From Rhodothermus sp. (lineage in GTDB: Bacteria; Bacteroidota; Rhodothermia; Rhodothermales; Rhodothermaceae): DNA of 64,000 bases. The DNA lies in NCBI GenBank assembly GCA_030950375.1, contig JAUZRN010000019.1, positions 62,001 through 126,000 of the forward strand, read 5' to 3'. Below are positions 36,418 through 46,597 of the stretch, piece by piece (the first letter of the stretch is position 1; every line of letters begins with the position of its first letter). The translations under genes and the position numbers were made by a program. Below the pieces are notes generated by a model. The model searched no databases. It was given only the letters and a program-made list of their open reading frames with translations, and was not told where the DNA came from.

Positions 36418-37457
36418 CACTCGGTATGTACTTCGTCCAGCTCGGTCCGGCTGCGTGGCGTTTGCATCCCCATCGCCTCCTGAACCCGGCGACGGATCTC
36501 CTCCTGTAGCTCCGGATGCGCCTTCAGCCAGGCCTTGGCAGCCTCCCGGCCCTGTCCGATTCGCTCCTCACCGTAAGCGTACCAGGAGCCACTCTTCTGA
36601 AGGATGTTGTGCTCAACGGCCAGATCAACCAGCTCACCCAACACAGAGATGCCTTCTCCGTAGATAATATCGAACTCGGCTTCGCGGAACGGCGGGGCCA
36701 CTTTATTCTTGACGATTTTTACTTTGGTACGGTTACCCACCACTTCGGTACCTTCTTTAATGGCCCCGATCCGCCGAATATCCATACGCACCGAAGCGTA
36801 AAATTTCAGCGCACGCCCCCCCGTGGTGGTTTCGGGGTTACCGAACATAACCCCGATCTTTTCACGGAGCTGGTTGATGAAAATAAGCACGGTGCGCGTA
36901 CGATTAATCGTGCCCGTCAGCTTGCGCAGAGCCTGGCTCATCAGGCGGGCCTGCAGTCCGACATGGCTATCCCCCATGTCGCCCTGAATTTCGGCCTGGG
37001 GCACCAGCGCGGCGACCGAGTCAACCACAATGACGTCAAGCGCACCACTGCGCACCAGCGTATCGCAGATATTCAGGGCCTGTTCGCCTGTATCCGGTTG
37101 GGATACGAGCAGGTTATCCAGATCAACGCCCAAGTTGGCTGCGTAGCGCGCATCAAAGGCGTGTTCGGCATCAATGAACGCACAGGCCCCTCCCAGTTTC
37201 TGCGCTTCGGCCATAATGTGCAGCGCCAGCGTAGTCTTACCGGACGACTCAGGCCCGAAGATTTCTATGATGCGTCCCCGGGGCACCCCCCCTACGCCAA
37301 GCGCCGCATCCAGCGCCAGCGAACCGGTGGGAATCACATCGACTGAGATAGCCGGTGCGTCACCCAGACGCATGATGGCGCCCTTGCCATACTGTTTTTC
37401 AATGTGCTTGACCGCCAGCTCCAGCGCCTTCGCTTTTGCTGCATCCTGAATTGCCAT
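36417..37457 (-). CDS. recA: Recombinase RecA
   Basis: This 346-residue RecA is full length. Walker A is [13 protein letters not shown], Walker B region is [12 protein letters not shown], and the L1/L2 DNA loops follow ([49 protein letters not shown] in outline). It drives homologous recombination and induces the SOS response. It lies 89 bases downstream of cinA on the same strand, the well-known cinA-recA pairing. The overlapping PAP2 gene downstream is unusual. No LexA box was recognised upstream. Confidence 0.98.
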   Translation of the reverse strand: MAIQDAAKAKALELAVKHIEKQYGKGAIMRLGDAPAISVDVIPTGSLALDAALGVGGVPRGRIIEIFGPESSGKTTLALHIMAEAQKLGGACAFIDAEHAFDARYAANLGVDLDNLLVSQPDTGEQALNICDTLVRSGALDVIVVDSVAALVPQAEIQGDMGDSHVGLQARLMSQALRKLTGTINRTRTVLIFINQLREKIGVMFGNPETTTGGRALKFYASVRMDIRRIGAIKEGTEVVGNRTKVKIVKNKVAPPFREAEFDIIYGEGISVLGELVDLAVEHNILQKSGSWYAYGEERIGQGREAAKAWLKAHPELQEEIRRRVQEAMGMQTPRSRTELDEVHTE

Positions 37458-37491
37458 GATAACCGTCCTGATTGCTCAGTTTTTCTGGTAA

Positions 37492-37518
37492 AGTATAAAA
37501 TATTCTTACGCTTGCCAA
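37492..37518 (-). promoter_or_regulatory. Candidate recA promoter
   Basis: On the minus strand TTGGCA (37513-37518) and TATACT (37492-37497) are spaced by 15 bases, in an AT-rich patch 35 bases before the recA ATG. Spacing is short for a sigma70-type promoter; TATACTTT also comes close to TAnnTTTG. This would give recA its own transcript apart from cinA. Confidence 0.35.
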
Positions 37519-37546
37519 GATCGATCACCGGGCTGCCACCGGTCTG

Positions 37547-38818
37547 TCATGCCGACAGAACAGGGGTCGAGATCATCTTTTGAAGCAAATGTCGTCGTAA
37601 AAGATCCAGTGCGGCGGCTGTAGCCCGCTGTTTGAAGCGTTGTCGGTCATCCGGCAGGTAATAGCGTCGCGCAAAGGCAGTGTGCGCGTCGGCCAGTCCG
37701 ATCCAGACGGTGCCTACTGGCTTATCGGGGGTGCCTCCAGTCGGTCCGGCAATGCCCGTGGTCGCAAGGGCAAGGTGGGCACCCAGTCGTTCGCGCACGC
37801 CGCAGGCCATCTGCACCGCTACTGCTTCGCTAACCGCGCCTTCACGCGCCAGCACGTCGGGGTCCACGCCCAGCACAGCAACTTTCACGGCATTGTCATA
37901 AGCCACCACGCCGCCACGGAAGTACGCAGAGGCTCCGCTGACATTGGTGAGGCAGTCAGCCAGATGACCTCCGGTACAGCTTTCGGCTACGGCCATGGTG
38001 GCGTTCAGCCGACGCAACATTTGCCCGACCACTACTTCCAGCCTCTCTTCATTGGTGCTTACCAGATGACTCCCGATACGTTCGCGAATGAACCGCACCA
38101 GTTTTTCGATATGCTGCCGGGCTTGCTCGTCAGAGGGCGCCCGCACTGTCAGACGCAACCGCACTCCATAGGGATCGGGCAGGTAGGCCAGTTGCATGGT
38201 GTCGCTGAGCAGGGCTTCTATACCGGCCAGTCGCTGCTGCAGGTCCGACTCGCCAATCCCGGCCGTTACCAGTATTTGCTGCCGGACAGCCGGTCGGCCA
38301 GGCAGCTGCTCCAAACGCGGCAGCACGACCTCACGCATCAACGTTTGTAGCTCATGCGGCACACCAGGAAGTACCACAACAATACCTGCCTTGTCCTGCA
38401 ACCACAGGCCCGGGGCCGTACCGACCGGATTCGGCAGTGGCACAAATCCTTCGGGAATCAGCGCCTGCACCCGGTTGCGTTCAGGCATGGGCCGGCCTCG
38501 CTGCCGGAAATAAGCCTCAATTTGCGCCAGTAGCTCCGATTGCAGGCGTAGTGGGCGACTCATACAGCTGGCCAATGCCTCGCGTGTGCGATCATCATGC
38601 GTAGGGCCCAGTCCCCCACAGATGATTACCACCGCCGCTTCTGCCCGCGCCCGGCGTAGCGCCTGACAGATCGCCTCGGGATGATCGCCAACAACCTCGA
38701 TCCGCTCCACCGTAATTCCCCGAGCCGTCAGTTCGGCCCCCAGCCATGCGGCATTGGTGTTGATCGTCACGCCGGTAAGCAACTCATCGCCAATGGTCAG
38801 CAGAACGGCCTTCATCAT
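37547..38818 (-). CDS. cinA: CinA-like protein (competence/damage-inducible; nicotinamide mononucleotide deamidase domain)
   Basis: This is a two-domain protein of about 423 residues. The N-terminal molybdopterin-binding-like domain has ILTIGDELLTGVTINTN-type boxes and the GGLGPTHDDRTREALA loop. The C-terminal PncC domain has AESCTGGHLADCLTNVSGASAYFRGG in outline and hydrolyses nicotinamide mononucleotide to recycle NAD precursors. The start ATG at 38818 overlaps the pyrE stop (ATGA), with AAAGG upstream. It is upstream of recA. Confidence 0.95.
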   Translation of the reverse strand: MMKAVLLTIGDELLTGVTINTNAAWLGAELTARGITVERIEVVGDHPEAICQALRRARAEAAVVIICGGLGPTHDDRTREALASCMSRPLRLQSELLAQIEAYFRQRGRPMPERNRVQALIPEGFVPLPNPVGTAPGLWLQDKAGIVVVLPGVPHELQTLMREVVLPRLEQLPGRPAVRQQILVTAGIGESDLQQRLAGIEALLSDTMQLAYLPDPYGVRLRLTVRAPSDEQARQHIEKLVRFIRERIGSHLVSTNEERLEVVVGQMLRRLNATMAVAESCTGGHLADCLTNVSGASAYFRGGVVAYDNAVKVAVLGVDPDVLAREGAVSEAVAVQMACGVRERLGAHLALATTGIAGPTGGTPDKPVGTVWIGLADAHTAFARRYYLPDDRQRFKQRATAAALDLLRRHLLQKMISTPVLSA

Positions 38819-39468
38819 ACATGGTGTGCCTTTGACCACCCGTACGGATCGGCCTGCCAGTCCTCCAGCACAGCGGCCGCGCGCGCATCGAGCAACCCAT
38901 GCTCGCGAGCCACTTCTACCAGGACAGACAGGTTCGTCAGCGTATGCAACGGAATTTCAGCCTGGGCGAACCGCTGCTCCGCTTCAGGAAATCCATAGGT
39001 AAAAATAGCCAGGACAGCCTCCACGCGGGCATCAGCCGCCCTCAAAGCTTCGGCAGCGGCCAGCGACGAGCGGCCCGTGGAAATCAGGTCTTCAATCAGC
39101 ACCACCCGTTGTCCCGGCTCCAGTCGTCCTTCGAGCTGTCGCTTCTGCCCATGTGCCTTGGGCTGGGCACGAACGTACACCATGGGAAGCTCCAGCCGAT
39201 CGGCCAGCCAGGCCGCATGTGGGATACCAGCTGTAGCCGTTCCGGCAATCACCTCAGGCGCCAGTTCCCAGAACTCAATGATCTGACAGAAGCCTTCGGT
39301 AATGGTACGCCGGAGGTGGGGATAACTGATCAGCAGGCGATTGTCACAGTAAATAGGGGCCCGCAGGCCAGAAGCCCACGTGAACGGTTGTTTCGGCGCA
39401 AAGGAAACCGCCCCAATGGTCAGCAGTGCGGTAGCGACCTGTCGTGCCCGTGCTTCTTCAGGCGTCAT
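38815..39468 (-). CDS. pyrE: Orotate phosphoribosyltransferase
   Basis: This enzyme of about 217 residues joins orotate and PRPP to make orotidine monophosphate in pyrimidine synthesis. The PRPP-binding loop is RVVLIEDLISTGRSS; LRAPIYCDNRLLISYP and AGTATAGIPHAAWLADRL are the other type I PRTase boxes. I choose the ATG at 39468 (MTPEEARARQ); the longer frame to 39507 adds unlikely residues. Its start overlaps the end of pgsA by 11 bases and its end overlaps the start of cinA, so three genes form a tight unit. Confidence 0.95.
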   Translation of the reverse strand: MTPEEARARQVATALLTIGAVSFAPKQPFTWASGLRAPIYCDNRLLISYPHLRRTITEGFCQIIEFWELAPEVIAGTATAGIPHAAWLADRLELPMVYVRAQPKAHGQKRQLEGRLEPGQRVVLIEDLISTGRSSLAAAEALRAADARVEAVLAIFTYGFPEAEQRFAQAEIPLHTLTNLSVLVEVAREHGLLDARAAAVLEDWQADPYGWSKAHHV

Positions 39469-40051
39469 GACGATACAGAGCGGTTCGGCTCCACATGCCC
39501 TGCACATACCAGAGGCCTGTCAGCACCGTAAAGGTGACGAGTCCTAACAGCAAGAAAAACGGTATCGGTCCCTCCAGGATCTGTGCGGCATACGTTCCTG
39601 TTGTTCCGGGCAATCGGCGCAACACCAGCAGTAGCAGCATGCCGATCAGAAAAACAAGCTGTACGGTCGTTTTGGTCTTGGCCAGCGGAAGCGTGCGCAG
39701 GCTCTGACCGCGGGCTTCAGCCCAGGTACGCAGTCCGGTCACCAGCACGTCCCGCGCTGCAATGAGGCCCACGGCCCACCACGGTACTTGCTGCGGAAGC
39801 AAGATCGCCAGGCAACTGAACGTGCCCAGTACCAACACCTTATCGGCAAACGGATCCAGAAACTGCCCCAGCCGAGAGCGCGCGCGAAAGCTGCGGGCCA
39901 GCTTACCGTCCAGGTAATCCGAAATAGCCGCCGCCACAAAAAGCCCCAGCGCAGCCAGCTCTCCTGTAAAGGTTTCGCTGAGCAGCAATACCAGCAAAAC
40001 TGGGGTAAGCGCGATACGCGCAATGGTCAATGCATTGGGCAGATGTTGCAT
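39458..40051 (-). CDS. pgsA: CDP-diacylglycerol-glycerol-3-phosphate 3-phosphatidyltransferase
   Basis: This membrane enzyme of about 197 residues makes phosphatidylglycerol phosphate. The CDP-alcohol phosphotransferase motif is complete: DYLDGKLAR, then eight residues, G, three residues, DPFAD. It has about five membrane spans. The ATG at 40051 (MQHLPNALTIARI) matches the family start; a TTG at 40081 would add ten residues. It heads the pgsA-pyrE-cinA run. Close relatives such as phosphatidylserine synthase use the same motif, but the NALTIARIALTPVL start fits PgsA. Confidence 0.93.
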   Translation of the reverse strand: MQHLPNALTIARIALTPVLLVLLLSETFTGELAALGLFVAAAISDYLDGKLARSFRARSRLGQFLDPFADKVLVLGTFSCLAILLPQQVPWWAVGLIAARDVLVTGLRTWAEARGQSLRTLPLAKTKTTVQLVFLIGMLLLLVLRRLPGTTGTYAAQILEGPIPFFLLLGLVTFTVLTGLWYVQGMWSRTALYRHDA

Positions 40052-40279
40052 GATCGACGCCTGGCGTCCCGATGCTCTCAAAAGATAACAAACCGCCGCC
40101 TATAAAAGCAGCTCCTGCACGAACGTTTACTCGCCCAACAGGTTCGTCGGGTTGTGTCAAAAGCGTGAGATAGCTGACATTCTGACGCACTTTGCAACGC
40201 GGCACTGTTCTTGATCCAGGCTCGGCACAGCATCTGTGTGGTGCAAATTGTCGGACCTTATAAACCACAGTAGTGAACG

Positions 40280-42202
40280 ATGGGCAAGATTATCGGCATC
40301 GACCTGGGCACGACGAACTCGGTGGTGGCTGTCATGGAAGGCGGCGAGCCCAAAGTCATTATCAATGCAGAAGGCTCGCGGATCACACCTTCGGTGGTAG
40401 CTTTTACGTCCGATGGTGAACGCCTCGTCGGCGCCCCGGCCAAACGCCAGGCCATTACCAATCCCAAGAACACCATCTTCTCCATCAAGCGCTTCATGGG
40501 GCGCTTCTATGACGAGGTGACCGAAGAGATCAAGATGGTGCCCTATAAGGTCGTCCGGGGTGACAACAATACAGTTCGCGTCGAGGTTGAGGTAGGCGGG
40601 GAAAAGCGTCTGTACACGCCGCAGGAAATCTCGGCCATGATCCTGCAGAAGCTGAAACAGACGGCCGAGGAATACCTGGGGGAGCCGGTTACGGAAGCGG
40701 TTATCACGGTGCCGGCCTATTTCAACGACGCACAGCGTAAGGCAACAAAGGAGGCCGGGGAAATTGCTGGGTTGAAGGTGCGTCGTATCCTCAACGAGCC
40801 CACCGCAGCGGCGCTGGCTTATGGCCTGGACAAGAAAGAGAAAGAGCTCAAGGTGGCTGTCTACGACCTTGGAGGCGGTACGTACGACATTTCGATTCTG
40901 GAGCTGGGCGATGGCGTCTTTGAAGTAAAGGCTACAAGTGGGGATACGCATCTGGGTGGCGACAACTTCGACCAGCGGCTCATTGACTACATCGCTGACG
41001 AATTCCAGAAGCAGGAGGGCATCGACTTGCGGAAGGATCCCATGGCGCTGCAGCGGCTTAAGGAAGCGGCCGAAAAGGCCAAGATTGAGCTGTCCAGCGC
41101 CATGAAAACCACCGTGAACCTGCCGTTCATCACGGCGACAGCCGAAGGGCCCAAGCACCTGGTTATGGAGATCACGCGCGCCAAATTTGAACAATTGATT
41201 GAAGACCTCGTGGCGCGCACGATTCCGCCCATGGAGCAGGCCCTCAAGGAAGCCAAGCTTCGCAAGGAAGACATTGACGAGATCATCCTCGTCGGTGGTT
41301 CCACGCGGGTTCCACTGGTGCAGCGGACGGTTGAAGAGTTCTTCGGCAAGAAGGCCAACAAGTCGGTCAATCCCGACGAGGTGGTGGCTATCGGAGCGGC
41401 CATCCAGGCCGGTGTCCTTTCGGGTGAGGTGCAGGATGTGCTCCTGCTGGACGTGACGCCGCTCAACCTGGGAATTGAGACGCTCGGCGGTGTGATGACC
41501 GTGCTCATTCCGGCCAACACAACAATTCCAACGCGCAAGAGCGAGATCTTCACAACGGCGTCGGACAACCAGAGTTCGGTCGAAATTCACGTCCTGCAGG
41601 GCAACCGAGAAATGGCGGCTGACAACCGGAGCCTCGGGCGGTTTATCCTCGACGGGATCCCGCCAGCTCCGCGAGGAGTGCCGCAAATCGAAGTGACCTT
41701 CGACATCGATGCCAACGGCATCCTGAACGTGTCGGCGCGTGACAAAGCCACCGGCAAAGAACAGTCCATCCGCATTGAGGCCTCCAGTGGGCTGACACCC
41801 GAAGAAATCGAGCGGATGCGCGAAGAGGCACGTCGGCACGCAGCAGAGGACCGGAAGCGGCGGGAACAGGTCGAGAAGCTCAACCAGGCCGACTCGCTTA
41901 TCTACATGACCGAAAAGAACCTGCGCGAGTACGGAGACAAGCTGCCGGCCGAAAAACGGGCAAAGATTGAGTCGGCCCTCGAACGCCTCAAAGAAGTGCA
42001 CAAAGCTCGCAACTTTGACGAGCTCGACTCGGCAATCGCCCAGCTGAACCAGGCCTGGAATGAGGCCAGCCAGGAACTCTACCAGGCCCAGCAAGCGGCC
42101 GGTGCGCAAACGGCCGACGGGGCTTCAGCGCAGGCCGGGTCTGGTGGCGTCCGCGAAGCCGACTATGAGGTGATCGACGAAGACGACAAAGACAAGCAAT
42201 AA
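40280..42202 (+). CDS. dnaK: Chaperone DnaK (Hsp70)
   Basis: This 640-residue Hsp70 is complete. ATPase boxes are [40 protein letters not shown] in outline, [15 protein letters not shown] and [13 protein letters not shown]. The substrate-binding domain ([32 protein letters not shown]) and the helical lid with the acidic end ([10 protein letters not shown]) follow. No dnaJ or grpE is adjacent. The 200-base upstream region shows neither a CIRCE palindrome nor a clear sigma32 site. Two terminators follow. A very long antisense frame opposite this gene is a known composition artefact. Confidence 0.98.
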   Translation: MGKIIGIDLGTTNSVVAVMEGGEPKVIINAEGSRITPSVVAFTSDGERLVGAPAKRQAITNPKNTIFSIKRFMGRFYDEVTEEIKMVPYKVVRGDNNTVRVEVEVGGEKRLYTPQEISAMILQKLKQTAEEYLGEPVTEAVITVPAYFNDAQRKATKEAGEIAGLKVRRILNEPTAAALAYGLDKKEKELKVAVYDLGGGTYDISILELGDGVFEVKATSGDTHLGGDNFDQRLIDYIADEFQKQEGIDLRKDPMALQRLKEAAEKAKIELSSAMKTTVNLPFITATAEGPKHLVMEITRAKFEQLIEDLVARTIPPMEQALKEAKLRKEDIDEIILVGGSTRVPLVQRTVEEFFGKKANKSVNPDEVVAIGAAIQAGVLSGEVQDVLLLDVTPLNLGIETLGGVMTVLIPANTTIPTRKSEIFTTASDNQSSVEIHVLQGNREMAADNRSLGRFILDGIPPAPRGVPQIEVTFDIDANGILNVSARDKATGKEQSIRIEASSGLTPEEIERMREEARRHAAEDRKRREQVEKLNQADSLIYMTEKNLREYGDKLPAEKRAKIESALERLKEVHKARNFDELDSAIAQLNQAWNEASQELYQAQQAAGAQTADGASAQAGSGGVREADYEVIDEDDKDKQ

Positions 42203-42238
42203 AGCGCGCGTGCTGTGGCCTGGCCACCGCGCGCTTTT
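42202..42238 (+). terminator. Terminator hairpin 1 after dnaK
   Basis: A stem of nine pairs (AAGCGCGCG at 42202-42210 with CGCGCGCTT at 42228-42236) begins at the last base of the dnaK stop codon and ends in TTTT (42235-42238). Confidence 0.75.
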
Positions 42239-42252
42239 ACATAGATGACTTG

Positions 42253-42286
42253 AAACCCGGATGGGGTATCCCATCCGGGTTTTTTT
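42253..42286. terminator. Bidirectional terminator between dnaK and tatD
   Basis: An 11-bp stem (ACCCGGATGGG at 42255-42265 with CCCATCCGGGT at 42270-42280, loop of 4) is followed by seven T residues on the plus strand; on the minus strand it is followed by a short A/T tract. It separates convergent dnaK and tatD. Confidence 0.85.
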
Positions 42287-43098
42287 CATTGTCCTGTCCG
42301 CTCTGCCTGATCCTCCGGCAACCGAAATATGCGCCGGGCATTTGTGGTCGTGATGCGGGCCACCTCCTCCAGCGGCACGCCCTTGAGCGCGGCCAGTTTT
42401 TCAGCAACATGCCGCACGTAGGCTGGCTCGTTGCGCTTGCCCCGGTGCGGTACAGGAGCCAGAAAGGGGGCGTCCGTTTCCAACACCATCTGTTCCAGTG
42501 GTAACGTACGTACCAGTTCAGCCAGTCCACTTTTTTTAAAGGTCAGGATGCCACCAATACCCAGCAAAAAGCCCAGCTCGGCTGCCGCCTCGGCTACCCA
42601 GGCCGGTCCGGTGAAACAATGAAAAATCCCTCGTAGTCGCTCGGGATGTGCGCTGGCGTCCCGTTCTTCCTGCAGGATGCGCACCAGGTCTTCGGATGCT
42701 TCCCGGTTATGCAGGATCAAGGGGAGATCCATTTCGATAGCCAGCCGAATGTGCTGACGCAAAAATGCCTGTTGCCGATCCATGAAAGACCGATCCCAGT
42801 AGTAGTCCAGCCCGCTTTCCCCTACGGCAACCACGCGGGGATCCTCACACAACCGGGCAACTTCGTCAAAATCGGCTTCGGTAGCCTGCCGGGTCTCCGA
42901 AGGGTGCAGCGCAGCCATCGCATACACCCCCGGGTAGCGGTCGCAGAGTGCCAGCGCTTGATGCACCGAAGCCACATCAATAGCGGGCAGGATCATGGAC
43001 ACTACCCCGGCAGCCCGCGCGCGGGCAACCACGTCATCACGGTCCGCCTCGAAAGCCTCCAGGTACAGATGCACATGCGTGTCGACCAGAGTGATCAT
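42286..43098 (-). CDS. TatD-family metal-dependent hydrolase
   Basis: This 270-residue TIM-barrel hydrolase has the metal motif DTHVHL at its start, VAVGESGLDYYWD, LPLILHNREASEDLVRIL, GIFHCFTG and VLETDAPFLAPVPHRGKRNEP, the full TatD set. Members act as DNases or in quality control of nucleic acids and D-amino acid products. The true substrate is not defined by sequence. It is a single minus-strand gene that diverges from the histidine kinase operon. Confidence 0.94.
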   Translation of the reverse strand: MITLVDTHVHLYLEAFEADRDDVVARARAAGVVSMILPAIDVASVHQALALCDRYPGVYAMAALHPSETRQATEADFDEVARLCEDPRVVAVGESGLDYYWDRSFMDRQQAFLRQHIRLAIEMDLPLILHNREASEDLVRILQEERDASAHPERLRGIFHCFTGPAWVAEAAAELGFLLGIGGILTFKKSGLAELVRTLPLEQMVLETDAPFLAPVPHRGKRNEPAYVRHVAEKLAALKGVPLEEVARITTTNARRIFRLPEDQAERTGQ

Positions 43099-43259
43099 GG
43101 ATTCTCCTGCTGGTTGGACTACTTATGCACAGGCTCTATGCTGGCGTGGGTATTGCCTTCAGGGGGCGAACGGCTGCTTTAACGAAAGGCCTGCGGGATC
43201 CTTCCCCGTTTTCTTTTTTTGTAATTTGGGTAAGGTTTCCTCAACCACCGCCGCTAACC

Positions 43260-45761
43260 GTGCCCGCTGCCCACCGTCGCTTTGGGCTTGCCCTGTTACC
43301 GCTGGTAGCCCTGCTTGCTTTATGGCCGGTTGGCCGTATGATCCACGACGGCTGGGAGCTGATCCGGCTGACCGGACAGATGCCGGAAGCTCCTCCTCGT
43401 GGCTTCGACTGGGTGCACTGGGTCTCCGAAGAAGGGCGTATCGTAGCCGGCCACGTCTTTCCTGATGGCCCGGCTGCCCGTGCCGGCATCCGGGAAGGGG
43501 ATGTGTTTTACATGCTGGACTTCCAGCCGTTTTTCAACCTGGAAGACCTCAAACAGACGATCGACGGCCTGCCCCCCGGTAGCGTGCACACCTATGCACT
43601 ATTCCGAGACGGCAACTATATAGAGGCACGCGTGCAGTTTACCCGCTATCCTACGTTTCTATATCCGCTGTCGCCTTCCCTCTGGCAGTTCTCGCTCTGG
43701 GGATTTACCGCAGGGGTGTTCGTGCATGTGCTGGCGCTACTCTTGTTGTTTCCATTAGCCCGACGCAGCCGACGTGCGCTTCTCTCGCTCTTGCTTATCT
43801 GCGTTTCGGCCCTCTGGTTCTTCAGCAATCTCGGTCGGCTGTTGATCGTGCAGTTCCTGGGGCCTCCTGCCCCCGGAAGCTTGCAGGACCGGATCTTCCA
43901 GCTACTTACGTTCACGGGACTGGTCGGCTGGATTGGCTTTCCCACCTTGCTTCTGCGACAGATCGTGCACGATCTTCGGCTGGAGCGTCCCGCCTTTTAC
44001 CATCGCAGCTGCTATCTTCCTCCGCTGTTGCTGGCTGCTGCAGTCGTGCTGACCACCTTTCGACCGTTTGCCCTTCCCTTCACGCTTGAGGCGTTAATTG
44101 CCCCGATCCTGTTTTATGTCTGCTGCTACGTAGGTCTGGCCGCCGGTCTGACGCTGCTGTTACGGTCTGGTCGGCGTACCCCTTCTGAAGGCTGGAACCG
44201 ATCGGGCAGTCTGCTCACGCTGGGCTTTTCGGGGCTGCTGGGGCTTTCGGTACTGGATGTAGTCCCGCTGCTTGGTCTGGTCACCGACAGCATGGTAGGC
44301 TGGCTGATTGTAGGAACGCAGCTACTATCGATCGCTCCGATCGGTCTGGTATCGCTGGCTACGCTCAAACTGGGGAAGGTCGACCTGGTCCTGGAACGCA
44401 CGCTGGTCTATGGCACGGTGCTGGGTCTCATTTTTCTGGCCTTTGTCGGGGGCATGGCTCTGATGGAACCGCTGGTAGCACGCAGCGGTACCCCTCCCCA
44501 CGTCATTGGCGGCCTGTATGTGGTGGTGCTCCTGGTGCTTTTCGAACGCATTGCCCGTTGGCTTCGCCACGAACTGCCTGCCCTTTTCTCAACGGAACGC
44601 CAGCGCACCCGTCAATTGCTCAGCCGCTTTCAGGAGCAGCTACGTCAGATGGTCAGTTTTGAAGAACTGGCTCAACAAACGGTGGAGGTCATTGGCGAAG
44701 CATTTCGCGTTCGTTCAGTTCGTATTTTCTTCCGTCCGGCCGAATCGACCCCCTGGGTTTCGGCCGTCTATCATCCAGAGCCGCCTTATCTGACCGAACC
44801 GATCGTCGAAACCATCTGGCCCTATTTTCGGCAGGAGGGCCGCATCTGGGCGCGTAATCCTGAACTGAACGAAAGCCGCCTGCCGAAAGAAGTACAAGCC
44901 CTCCTCGAAAGCCGCCACGTATCCCTTGTGATTCCCATTACCGGCGAAAAGCGCCCTCTGGGCCTGCTCATCCTGGGAGGTAAACGTAACCGTCATGCGT
45001 TCTACAATCTGGAAGAGCTGGATTTGCTGCGCATCCTGAGCAGTCAGCTGGCGTTGGCGATTGAGCGCCTGTACCTGATCGAGCGTGAACGGGCCCTGAT
45101 CCGTCAGAATGCTGAAGCACAACTGGTGGCCCTGCGTGCCCAGATTAACCCGCATTTTTTGTTCAATGCCTTGAATACCATTGCCGCCCTGATCAACGAG
45201 CGCCCCGACGAAGCGGAAGCTGCTGTCGAACACCTGGCAGCTATCTTTCGCCATACGCTGAACACAGAGGGGCGTTCATTCGTTACGCTCTCCGAAGAGC
45301 TGCAGCTTGTTGCCCACTACCTGGAAATTGAACGGGCGCGCTTTGGAGGCAAGTTGCAGGTGTCCATCGACGTTCCTCCCGACCTGCTCTCCTTTCCAGT
45401 ACCGGCTTTCGCGGTGCAGACACTGGCTGAGAATGCCGTTAAACATGGTCTGGAAAAGCTACGTGCAGGAGGTACGGTACAGATTCGAGCGCGTCGTCAT
45501 GCAGATGGCCTTGTTGAAATCCTGGTAGCTGATACAGGGGTCGGCATTCCAGCTCTGTGGGAACAAAACGGTCAGCCTACAGAAGGGCCGCTTCCCTTTT
45601 TTGGCCTGGGGCTGCGGAATGTGGCGGCCCGGCTGGAACAACTCTACGGACGACGCGATCTGCTGCGCTTTGAAAGTGCGCCCGGCCAGGGTACACGCGT
45701 TCGGTTGCTGCTTCCAGCACCCACACCCCAGATGGTTTCGCCTGTAAACCTGAACCGCTGA
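43260..45761 (+). CDS. LytS/YpdA-type sensor histidine kinase with PDZ, multiple membrane spans and GAF
   Basis: From GTG 43260 this is about 833 residues long. A membrane anchor (FGLALLPLVALLALWPV) precedes a PDZ-like extracytoplasmic domain (GHVFPDGPAARAGIREGD, about 55-130). About eight membrane spans follow (roughly 165-440), then a GAF domain (about 475-600). The kinase core is of the His_kinase class used by LytS: QINPHFLFNALNTIAAL carries the histidine, AENAVKHG is the N box, and DTGVGIPAL plus FFGLGLRNVAARLEQLYG form the ATP lid. An upstream ATG at 43125 would add 45 residues without family likeness. It pairs with the LytTR regulator 5 bases downstream. Confidence 0.88.
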   Translation: MPAAHRRFGLALLPLVALLALWPVGRMIHDGWELIRLTGQMPEAPPRGFDWVHWVSEEGRIVAGHVFPDGPAARAGIREGDVFYMLDFQPFFNLEDLKQTIDGLPPGSVHTYALFRDGNYIEARVQFTRYPTFLYPLSPSLWQFSLWGFTAGVFVHVLALLLLFPLARRSRRALLSLLLICVSALWFFSNLGRLLIVQFLGPPAPGSLQDRIFQLLTFTGLVGWIGFPTLLLRQIVHDLRLERPAFYHRSCYLPPLLLAAAVVLTTFRPFALPFTLEALIAPILFYVCCYVGLAAGLTLLLRSGRRTPSEGWNRSGSLLTLGFSGLLGLSVLDVVPLLGLVTDSMVGWLIVGTQLLSIAPIGLVSLATLKLGKVDLVLERTLVYGTVLGLIFLAFVGGMALMEPLVARSGTPPHVIGGLYVVVLLVLFERIARWLRHELPALFSTERQRTRQLLSRFQEQLRQMVSFEELAQQTVEVIGEAFRVRSVRIFFRPAESTPWVSAVYHPEPPYLTEPIVETIWPYFRQEGRIWARNPELNESRLPKEVQALLESRHVSLVIPITGEKRPLGLLILGGKRNRHAFYNLEELDLLRILSSQLALAIERLYLIERERALIRQNAEAQLVALRAQINPHFLFNALNTIAALINERPDEAEAAVEHLAAIFRHTLNTEGRSFVTLSEELQLVAHYLEIERARFGGKLQVSIDVPPDLLSFPVPAFAVQTLAENAVKHGLEKLRAGGTVQIRARRHADGLVEILVADTGVGIPALWEQNGQPTEGPLPFFGLGLRNVAARLEQLYGRRDLLRFESAPGQGTRVRLLLPAPTPQMVSPVNLNR

Positions 45762-45766
45762 GTCCT

Positions 45767-46594
45767 ATGCTCCGCCTGTTGATTGTGGACGACGAACCGC
45801 CGGCCCGACGGCGGCTGCGCAAGCTACTTGAACCGCTCCAGAAGGAGGGCCGCATCGCCACGCTGGAAGAAGCGGCCGACGGCATCGAAGCGCTTGAAAA
45901 GCTCCACCAGCAACCCTTCGATTTGCTGTTGCTTGATGTGCGCATGCCAGAGCTGGATGGCTTTGAGGTGCTCGAACGCATTGATCCCGACCAGCGACCG
46001 TTTGTCATCTTTGTCACCGCCTACGACGACTATGCCCTGAAGGCTTTCGAAGCACACGCCATCGACTACTTGCTCAAGCCTGTCAACCAGCAACGATTGC
46101 TGGAAGCCATCGCCCGCGTCGAGCAACTACAGACAGCCACACTGCGAAAAGCCCAGGAAGAGCGCCTGGCCCGGCTCCTCGACTGGCTGGAAGCCCAACA
46201 GCAGGCCAACCCCTCAGGACCCAGACCAACTGCTCCCTACCTGGAACAACTTTCTGTTACCTATCGAGATCGCATTCTTATCATTCCCGTCACACGGCTG
46301 GTCTCTGCCGAAATCCACGATGGAATTACTCGCCTGTACGTGCTGGATGAAGAGGCCGGGCTACCGCCACGCCTGCGCCAGCACGTGGTCAACTACACGC
46401 TGGATCAGCTGGAGGCGCGCCTGAACCCGCACGATTTTCTGCGGGTACACCGTTCAGCTATCGTGCAACTCCGGCATATTCAGGCGTTGATCCCCTGGTT
46501 CAGTGGGCGCTATAAACTGGTGCTGGCGGGTGATCATGAGGTAATTGCCAGCCGTGAACGTTCTAAACTGCTCAAAGAACGGCTTATACTGTGA
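45767..46594 (+). CDS. LytTR-family response regulator
   Basis: This 275-residue regulator has a receiver domain with Asp57 (LLLLDVRMPELDGFEVLE) as phosphate acceptor, acidic DDE at 8-10 and Lys104 (YLLKPVNQQRL). A linker of about 35 residues leads to a C-terminal LytTR DNA-binding domain (about 165-275; RILIIPVTRLVSAEIHDGITRLYV, FLRVHRSAIVQLRHIQAL in outline). It is encoded 5 bases behind its kinase. The two likely control the envelope genes that follow in the same run, though no LytTR target repeat was identified. Confidence 0.95.
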   Translation: MLRLLIVDDEPPARRRLRKLLEPLQKEGRIATLEEAADGIEALEKLHQQPFDLLLLDVRMPELDGFEVLERIDPDQRPFVIFVTAYDDYALKAFEAHAIDYLLKPVNQQRLLEAIARVEQLQTATLRKAQEERLARLLDWLEAQQQANPSGPRPTAPYLEQLSVTYRDRILIIPVTRLVSAEIHDGITRLYVLDEEAGLPPRLRQHVVNYTLDQLEARLNPHDFLRVHRSAIVQLRHIQALIPWFSGRYKLVLAGDHEVIASRERSKLLKERLIL

Positions 46595-46597
46595 ACC

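Noticed and set aside
37520-37565. Hairpin between cinA and recA as a terminator
   Set aside because: The ACCGG/CCGGT stem is short and is not followed by a T-run on the minus strand.
40157-42109. 650-codon open frame on the minus strand opposite dnaK
   Set aside because: Long antisense frames opposite Hsp70 genes are a known result of codon composition. The dnaK strand is fully conserved and the antisense product resembles no independent protein family.
43125-43259. 45-residue N-terminal extension of the histidine kinase
   Set aside because: The residues have no family likeness, and a promoter-like TTGTAATTTGG lies inside, so the later GTG before the membrane anchor fits better.
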